From NCBI GenBank assembly GCA_002293275.1, contig DBCX01000053.1:8065-17609 (forward strand): DNA of 9,545 bases, given 5' to 3'. Made by a program: the position numbers and the translations under genes. A model generated the notes under the pieces. The model was not told the DNA's origin. It did no database searches and saw only the letters and a list, made by a program, of their open reading frames with translations. How positions within the stretch are numbered: position 1 is the first letter of the stretch; every line of letters begins with the position of its first letter. The DNA comes from Cyanobacteria bacterium UBA947. Its GTDB lineage: Bacteria > Cyanobacteriota > Vampirovibrionia > Gastranaerophilales > Gastranaerophilaceae. This document shows, in pieces, positions 5,035 to 9,545 of the stretch.

Positions 5035-7794
5035 TCAAGAGAATGCTTTAAACGAGCGTTCAATGTTTTTATCGGTGATAGCTTTCAGCGATTCGTACTC
5101 TTGTTGGAGCGCGGAGTGCTGCGAATCAAGTTTTTTAAGATCGTTGTCAAACTTTTTATCTTGTGCTTGGATATCGCGCAGGCGCTGCTCGTACTTGACT
5201 TCCGCGCGGGTAAGGTCGCGGGAGTTTTGCTGCGAGTTAATATCGGATGAATTTGTGTAACCGATGGCTTTCCATTCGTGCTCTTTAAGGTTCGGGTGCT
5301 CGTCAGAGCCTTTTTCGGTAAAGACAACCTGTTCCATGGTGATGGTGCCTGTTTCAAGCGCCCATTGGAGCCATGCGGAGTTGTTCATCTGCTTGTCGTC
5401 CATTTGTACGTAGTGGTGTGTGCCGCGCAGTGTGCCGGGCTCTTGCTGGCCGACATAACCGTCTTTTGTTGTCTCGCTTGTGCCGCCCATACGGTACCAG
5501 AGGTTGGTGTACCATTGGACTTTCGGGTCTCTGTTTTCAGGGACCATACCGTATTCGGATACCTCGGCGAGGAGTTCTTGGATGTTACCGGTTGCATCTG
5601 CCATACGGTCGATATAGTCGTCATAGTAGCTGATGCGCGCATCGATTGCATCGTCAAACTCATTCATACGCTCTCTGAACTCGCTGTCGTCGCCAAACTT
5701 GGCCAAGTAATCCAGCGCGGCATTGTTGTTGCCGGTGAGCTTGTTGTTGTTGCCGGTGATAATGTCTTTGTTATCGCCAAGGATTGCGTTCAGCTGGTCT
5801 TGGTAGTTTTTATCGTATGTTTCTTTTGCAATTCTTATTTCGGTTTCTTTTCCGGTTTTTGCAAGTTCAAAGGCTTCGGTATAAGCTTGGTCATATTGAG
5901 CTTGGAATACAGCCTCTCCCAAATCTTCATACCATACGCTGGCCCATGCAGCGTAAAATTGGTCAGTAGTTATGTCATTGACAGTATTTGAAGTACCCTT
6001 AACTTGGTTGTGGTAGTCTACTATTTCTTGAGCACGTGCCGCACTGATACCAACAGCAGCAAAAGTTGTGTTTGCAAGGGCCGAACCGGCGTCGCTATTA
6101 ACGTTTAGATACACTTTTGAAAGTTCGTTTGTCAATGCTCTCAAAGATGCTTCTTGTTCGGCAGTTTTGTATGGGTTGCTCATTGCGGCAGCTACTCTGG
6201 CCAATGTATCATCGTATCCGGAGTTATAAGCGGTACTGGTCGCGTAAGTTCCGCCAAGTCCAAATATATCAATCAAACCGTTCGTGCCGCCTGCGGCATT
6301 AGGTGTGCTGCCGTGAAGTAAAGCCGAGAAGTGGTGTCTGATATGGTCTGAGCCGCCGCCGGTCATACCGCCGAAACCAATGGTACCATTGTATGAACCC
6401 GGACCGCTTACCCTTGTTCCGAACCAGCAGTTTGTAGTACTCGGAGTAATCGGTGTGGCGTTGACAGTATTATTTTCTGCGAACCAAATCGCAAATTCTT
6501 CCTCGTTAAATTCAGGCGGCGGATCATAAAGCGGCAGCTGCTGCAAGGTATCAAGTGAGCCCATACCGCTGATATCAGGCATTCCAAGGAAAGAGAACGG
6601 ATCGCCAAACAGCGCTTGTAAATCCACGCCGTCAGCGCCCGGGATGCCCTTGAGCGTTTCAAGCCAGTTTTCCATCGCGCCGTTGCCCATATCAACGCCG
6701 CCGTTAATCCAGTCCGGCATATCCGCTAACGCATCAAATGAGTCATCATAGACACCGATTTTTTCCAGATATTCTGCCACAGCCACTCTGAACCGGCCTT
6801 GAACACTGTTGTCCGAGATTGAATCGGGAGGCAGGATTGTGACAATCGGTACAGGTTGACCGTCGCTGCCTAATAGTCTGCCTTGAGCGTCCACATCTTC
6901 GTTTTCCAACCCGCGGCCCATTTTGTATGATACGTTTTCTTTATAACCGCCGTAGGCTGCTGTGTAGTACGTTTTATAAGCGTCATTTACTGCGTTGTTG
7001 TAGGCATCAAACGGGTCAAAATTTTCGTTGGCTTTTTTGGCAGCTTCAATTTTTGAGCCGTCAAGAGTCATAACACCGTTCATTTCTGTCATATAAGGTA
7101 CAAGGTATTGGTCTCTTGCCGCCTCAATGCTTGAAGACAGCGATCCGACAAGTCCGCCTTGACCGGTGTAACCGACCATGGAGGTTTGAAGATCTTGCAC
7201 TGCCAGTTCAAAGTCATTTCTGCCGGTCGGTCCGATGCCCGCCCACAATTCACGGCCTGTGACAGGGTCGACTTCGCCGGTTGGGTTCGCAATTTGGCCT
7301 TTAATATGTTTACCGATTGTGTTGTCATAGATATAGTTGTAGTTGGCCATTTTATCAGATTCGCTGTGGTAGTTGAACCATTGGTCTCCGTAGATTGATT
7401 TCAACAGCTCCTGATACGCGCCATCTTCTTTTTTTGTAATGCCGTAGCAGTCCAAAAACTCTTCAAGCGTTGTGGATTTTTCAAAGTTTGCTTTGTCAAC
7501 AGATGATACCATCAACCGGCCGGCGTTGTCCACAATACCGTACTGGTTTTTCAGCTCACCGTACTCCATAAGCGCACCCGGTGTGAGTTTCATAGAAGTT
7601 TTCAAGCTGTCCGCATCGTAGTATGAGTACATCAAATCGTGCTTGTCAAGCGCTCTCATATACTCGGTAGTTGCCTCAGTTTGAGAGTCGGCAAGGCGCA
7701 GCTTTGAGTTGGTAATAAACTGCGAGCGCAATTCATTATCACTCAAACGAGCGGTAATGCTTAATAATTTCGCCTGGTTTGCAGATAAACCCAT
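5035..7794 (-). CDS. Large modular protein of unknown function (MGLSANQAKLL... / KNIERSFKAFS family)
   Basis: A 919-residue protein with no signal peptide and no membrane segment. The N-terminal module (1-55, MGLSANQAKLLSITARLSDNE...) is helical and polar. The C-terminal module has WYTNLWYRMGG (761-771), an EWKAIGYTN-like segment (840-848), and a charged coiled coil (about 862-912) ending KNIERSFKAFS. From memory both ends recur in Melainabacteria-type proteins of unknown function, with variable middles. The middle here is Gly/Asn/Asp-rich, with a His cluster (HIRHHFSALLH, 484-494), a repeated TGNNN (680-684 and 687-691), and many Tyr and Trp. There are only two Cys in total (116, 456). I chose the ATG at 7794 because AAGGAAAGG sits six bases upstream; an upstream ATG at 7872 is in frame but adds 26 residues unlike the rest. 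It is divergent from the TPR gene. A secreted or surface structural protein is one guess; no function is shown. Confidence 0.85.
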   Translation of the reverse strand: MGLSANQAKLLSITARLSDNELRSQFITNSKLRLADSQTEATTEYMRALDKHDLMYSYYDADSLKTSMKLTPGALMEYGELKNQYGIVDNAGRLMVSSVDKANFEKSTTLEEFLDCYGITKKEDGAYQELLKSIYGDQWFNYHSESDKMANYNYIYDNTIGKHIKGQIANPTGEVDPVTGRELWAGIGPTGRNDFELAVQDLQTSMVGYTGQGGLVGSLSSSIEAARDQYLVPYMTEMNGVMTLDGSKIEAAKKANENFDPFDAYNNAVNDAYKTYYTAAYGGYKENVSYKMGRGLENEDVDAQGRLLGSDGQPVPIVTILPPDSISDNSVQGRFRVAVAEYLEKIGVYDDSFDALADMPDWINGGVDMGNGAMENWLETLKGIPGADGVDLQALFGDPFSFLGMPDISGMGSLDTLQQLPLYDPPPEFNEEEFAIWFAENNTVNATPITPSTTNCWFGTRVSGPGSYNGTIGFGGMTGGGSDHIRHHFSALLHGSTPNAAGGTNGLIDIFGLGGTYATSTAYNSGYDDTLARVAAAMSNPYKTAEQEASLRALTNELSKVYLNVNSDAGSALANTTFAAVGISAARAQEIVDYHNQVKGTSNTVNDITTDQFYAAWASVWYEDLGEAVFQAQYDQAYTEAFELAKTGKETEIRIAKETYDKNYQDQLNAILGDNKDIITGNNNKLTGNNNAALDYLAKFGDDSEFRERMNEFDDAIDARISYYDDYIDRMADATGNIQELLAEVSEYGMVPENRDPKVQWYTNLWYRMGGTSETTKDGYVGQQEPGTLRGTHHYVQMDDKQMNNSAWLQWALETGTITMEQVVFTEKGSDEHPNLKEHEWKAIGYTNSSDINSQQNSRDLTRAEVKYEQRLRDIQAQDKKFDNDLKKLDSQHSALQQEYESLKAITDKNIERSFKAFS
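5723..5759 (-). repeat. 21-base tandem duplication in the large gene (TGNNN x2)
   Basis: The 16-base string TTGTTGTTGCCGGTGA occurs at 5723-5738 and again at 5744-5759, a period of 21 bases or seven residues. It encodes TGNNNKL followed by TGNNNAA. It keeps the reading frame and looks like a recent duplication in an Asn-rich linker. Confidence 0.75.
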
Positions 7795-7800
7795 TTTGTG

Positions 7801-7809
7801 CCTTTCCTT
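7801..7809 (-). promoter_or_regulatory. Ribosome binding site of the large modular gene
   Basis: On the minus strand AAGGAAAGG lies six bases before the ATG at 7794. This decides the start against the in-frame ATG at 7872, which has no comparable site. Confidence 0.75.
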
Positions 7810-7834
7810 GATTTTTCCTGTAATTGTTATTACG

Positions 7835-7870
7835 ACATGTTTTGCGCCAATCTTTAAACATGTTTCGCGC
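7835..7870. repeat. Near-direct repeat in the divergent promoter region
   Basis: ACATGTTTTGCGC (7835-7847) and ACATGTTTCGCGC (7858-7870) agree at 12 of 13 positions and start 23 bases apart, about two helical turns. Each copy contains the palindrome ACATGT. A third, shorter ATGTTT follows at 7871. The spacing suits two protein dimers on one face of the DNA. Confidence 0.5.
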
Positions 7871-7877
7871 ATGTTTA
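7855..7877. promoter_or_regulatory. Operator-like dyad between the divergent genes
   Basis: TAAACATG, seven bases (TTTCGCG), then CATGTTTA form a perfect 8-bp inverted repeat. The right arm overlaps the predicted -35 box of the TPR gene, where a repressor could block it. It lies about 60 bases upstream of the start of the large gene on the other strand, so one factor could act on both. Not followed by T-runs, so a terminator is unlikely. Confidence 0.5.
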
Positions 7878-7902
7878 CAAATCGTTACAATGCCTATATC
7901 AT
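7874..7902 (+). promoter_or_regulatory. Predicted sigma-70 promoter of the TPR gene
   Basis: TTTACA (7874-7879), 17 bases, then TATCAT (7897-7902): each box matches five of six consensus bases at ideal spacing. Transcription would start near 7909, giving a leader of about 56 bases that includes the GGAGGA site. A TACAAT at 7886-7891 is an alternative -10 box but has no -35 partner. Confidence 0.45.
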
Positions 7903-7948
7903 TCAAAAAGATGATGGCTAAACAGGTAAAAATCATTATGATATTGTT

Positions 7949-7954
7949 GGAGGA
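7949..7954 (+). promoter_or_regulatory. Ribosome binding site that sets the TPR gene start
   Basis: GGAGGA ends ten bases before the ATG at 7965 and sixteen before the ATG at 7971. In-frame ATGs at 7911, 7914 and 7938 lie upstream of this site and have no comparable one. The start is therefore taken as 7965, with 7971 less likely. Confidence 0.65.
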
Positions 7955-7964
7955 AAACCAGGGA

Positions 7965-9545
7965 ATGGGGATGAACTTATCCAGAGTAGGCGCAAGCCCG
8001 TATATCACACCTGACGGCCGCGGCAAAGTCCGTAAAAAAGAGGACGAGGAAAAGAGCGCTCAGGCTGCCCAGACGGGTGAAGAAGAAGGCGGTCAGCAGC
8101 AGCAAAGCAAAGGGCTGCAATATATTGAGGACCGCAAACCGGCGCCGATGCCAAGCTACAACCAGGCTGCGCAGTTTGCCTTGCCGCAGGCAGGTGCTGC
8201 CGGTGTCGGTTCGCGAGAGCGAAACGAGCAGGGCAGCATAGTTAAGCAGTCCGGGCCCGGCAAAACCGAAGCACAGGCGCAGGCAGAAGTTGAGTTTGCG
8301 CAGGCCGAAAACGCCAAGCTGGAAAAGACTTACGCCGAGCGCCAAAAAAGCTCCTCCATTAACATTGCGCAGGTTCTAAAAGATTTTCGCGGTACAGCCG
8401 CTGCCATCGGTACACCGGAGGCCTTGAACGACGAGGTTGAGGGCTACCTTGCGCTGATTGATAAACAGGTTAACAAAGACGAGCCCGACTCCAAAATCAT
8501 CCGCACAAACCTGAAAACCGCCGCCGCGATTCTTGACAAATTTATCTCAAAAACGCTTGATAAAGAATCAAAAGTTGTTGAAAACTGGGTTGATGCGCTT
8601 TTCTTGCAGCAGATTAATTTCAAATACAACGAAGAGGATGTCAACCGGCAGTTTCTGGTAAAATTCCCGGAATCTAACAAACCCGCGCCGCAGGCAAGTC
8701 CCGCAACTCCTCAGCCTGCCGCGCCAACTCCCGCCGGCCAAACAATGCAACCTTCACCGGCCGCGCAACCGCCGCAAAATCAACCGCAAACCCCTCCACC
8801 TGCCGCTGCGCAACCCGCACAACCCAAATCAATAACCCCCCAGACCTCGCAAAATGCCGAATTGACCGTAGAATTGCCCGAGGACAAGCAGTTAAAATCC
8901 ACATTCCTCCAGGCCAAAAAATTAGCGTTCGCGAACGACCCGAAAAAGGCGATTCAGCTGTTCCACAAGGCGTTGGAACGCGCCAAAGAGCTTGAAGATA
9001 CGCAAACCGAGTCAAAAATTTTCTTTGAGGTCGGCAAGATTTACGATGATTACGATTATCTGCCGCAGGCGCTCAAAAGCTACAACAACGCGGTGACGCT
9101 GACAAGCGACAGCGGTGTAAAAACCAAGGCGCATTTTTCCATGGGTCAAATTTACGATGAGGCAAACCACATCTCGCCGGCGCTTGATCATTATTTCAAC
9201 TCAATTTCGTTTGGGGGCGAGGCGGAAAACCTTGTTGCGCAATCAACCGCGCTTGCCAAGATTGGCAACATTTACACGGATATGTTTGAGGACGCGTCAC
9301 TTGATTATTACACGACAGCGCAGGGGCTGGCGGTGCAAACCGACAACGCGAAAATCAAAGGTTACGTGGAATCGTCGCTGGCGGGTGCGTATGAGCAGTT
9401 TGGCGAGCCGAAAAAGGCGATGCAGTCGTATTCAAGTGCGATACAGCACTACACCGAGGCCGAATCACCTGATAAAGTTGCGCAAAATTACGTGAGCGCG
9501 GCAGAGATTATGTTGGATTACAACAACGAGAGCAAGGCGCTTTCA
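7965..9545 (+). CDS. TPR repeat protein with disordered Pro/Gln linker (3' partial)
   Basis: Frame stays open from the ATG at 7965 to the window edge: 527 residues visible, end missing. Residues 1-130 are polar and low in complexity (EEEGGQQQQ, then AQAQAEVEFAQAENAKLEKTYAERQ), with a possible helix near 103-128. A compact helical region follows (132-235, SINIAQVLKDFRG... to VNRQFLVKFP). Residues 239-298 are a Pro/Ala/Gln linker. From about 313 onward there are tetratricopeptide-type repeats spaced near 40 residues: KAIQLFHKALERAKEL, QALKSYNNAVTL, PALDHYFNSISF, ASLDYYTTAQGL and KAMQSYSSAIQHY. Each is preceded by a 'a...G.iy.d' helix. TPR arrays bind proteins, so a scaffold or adaptor role is likely. 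There is no signal peptide. It is divergent from the large modular gene and shares its regulatory region. Partner unknown. Confidence 0.9.
   Translation, partial: MGMNLSRVGASPYITPDGRGKVRKKEDEEKSAQAAQTGEEEGGQQQQSKGLQYIEDRKPAPMPSYNQAAQFALPQAGAAGVGSRERNEQGSIVKQSGPGKTEAQAQAEVEFAQAENAKLEKTYAERQKSSSINIAQVLKDFRGTAAAIGTPEALNDEVEGYLALIDKQVNKDEPDSKIIRTNLKTAAAILDKFISKTLDKESKVVENWVDALFLQQINFKYNEEDVNRQFLVKFPESNKPAPQASPATPQPAAPTPAGQTMQPSPAAQPPQNQPQTPPPAAAQPAQPKSITPQTSQNAELTVELPEDKQLKSTFLQAKKLAFANDPKKAIQLFHKALERAKELEDTQTESKIFFEVGKIYDDYDYLPQALKSYNNAVTLTSDSGVKTKAHFSMGQIYDEANHISPALDHYFNSISFGGEAENLVAQSTALAKIGNIYTDMFEDASLDYYTTAQGLAVQTDNAKIKGYVESSLAGAYEQFGEPKKAMQSYSSAIQHYTEAESPDKVAQNYVSAAEIMLDYNNESKALS

Larger units (their letters stand above)
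7795..7964. other. Divergent intergenic region between the large modular gene and the TPR gene
   Basis: The 170 bases hold the two ribosome binding sites, the dyad and the direct repeat listed separately, and one good promoter for the TPR gene. For the minus-strand gene I found only weak promoter candidates. The best is TTGGCG followed about 15 bases later by TAACAA, which is poorly spaced. Confidence 0.6.

Noticed and set aside
4922..5038. N-terminal extension of the GGDEF protein (MILYVILNSFQDL...)
   Set aside because: These codons are the palindromic repeat element, and the promoter for the gene lies inside the stretch next to the ATG at 4921.
5278..5991. A 237-codon open frame on the plus strand, hydrophobic and Val/Cys-rich
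   Set aside because: It lies wholly antisense to the large modular gene, has no ribosome binding site, and its composition is what reverse reading of that gene produces.
7795..7872. 26-residue extension of the large modular protein
   Set aside because: The strong ribosome binding site lies just before the ATG at 7794, and the extension runs through the operator-like dyad.
7911..7964. Earlier in-frame starts for the TPR protein
   Set aside because: No ribosome binding site precedes them, while GGAGGA precedes the ATG at 7965. A start at 7938 cannot be wholly excluded.
8207..8223. Short dyad GTTCGC-GAGA-GCGAAAC
   Set aside because: It is within the TPR coding frame (SRERN), has an unpaired base, and is not in a regulatory position. 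It could be a trace of a small repeat, but one copy proves nothing.
7986..8345. Minus-strand frame with hydrophobic Phe/Leu-rich translation over the TPR gene
   Set aside because: The reverse reading of a Gln/Ala/Glu/Lys-rich frame gives such sequence; no start signal is seen.
1..9545. CRISPR array, tRNA, rRNA, riboswitch, insertion sequence or toxin-antitoxin module
   Set aside because: I looked for regularly spaced repeats, cloverleaf features, transposase motifs and paired small genes on both strands and saw none. No biotin or metal riboswitch is possible before rimI-bioY or zupT given the 42-base intergenic region.

Overview
The window looks like chromosomal DNA of a non-photosynthetic cyanobacterial relative of the Vampirovibrionia / Melainabacteria (Gastranaerophilales-like). 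This rests mainly on the large protein encoded at 5035-7794. Its start (MGLSANQAKLL...) and its end (a coiled coil closing in KNIERSFKAFS) resemble, from memory, a protein family that recurs in those genomes. A type IV pilus gene and a TPR protein of the same style fit this placement. It is an inference from recall, not a database result. Coding is dense, on both strands, with the standard genetic code.

Layout. Positions 1-980 (+) hold the end of a probable pilO and, coupled by an ATGA overlap, a secreted protein with a CsgG-like core. Positions 994-3068 (-) are a tight three-gene operon: a ZIP-type metal transporter (zupT-like), an unknown 163-residue protein, and prmC, the release factor glutamine methyltransferase. 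Divergent from it, 3111-4198 (+) encodes a RimI-like N-acetyltransferase overlapped by bioY, the biotin S-component. Convergent to bioY is a small diguanylate cyclase (4295-4921, -). It is flanked by two different repeat-like elements: an AT-rich imperfect inverted repeat around its 3' end and a GTCAT...ATGAC palindromic unit upstream. Upstream of that on the same strand is the 919-residue modular protein (5035-7794, -). A divergent TPR protein (7965 onward, +) runs off the right edge.

Regulation. Three transcription heads (zupT, rimI, diguanylate cyclase) have an extended -10 box (TGnTANAAT type) only 6-9 bases before the start codon and no usable Shine-Dalgarno sequence. This predicts leaderless or almost leaderless messages. 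The large protein and the TPR protein instead have good ribosome binding sites. Their 170-base shared intergenic region carries an 8-bp dyad overlapping a predicted -35 box, plus a 13-bp near-direct repeat.

The least explained parts are the large modular protein, whose central third differs in base and codon use from its ends, and its divergent TPR neighbour. No CRISPR array, rRNA, tRNA or transposase was seen. No stretch longer than 300 bases lacks a gene.
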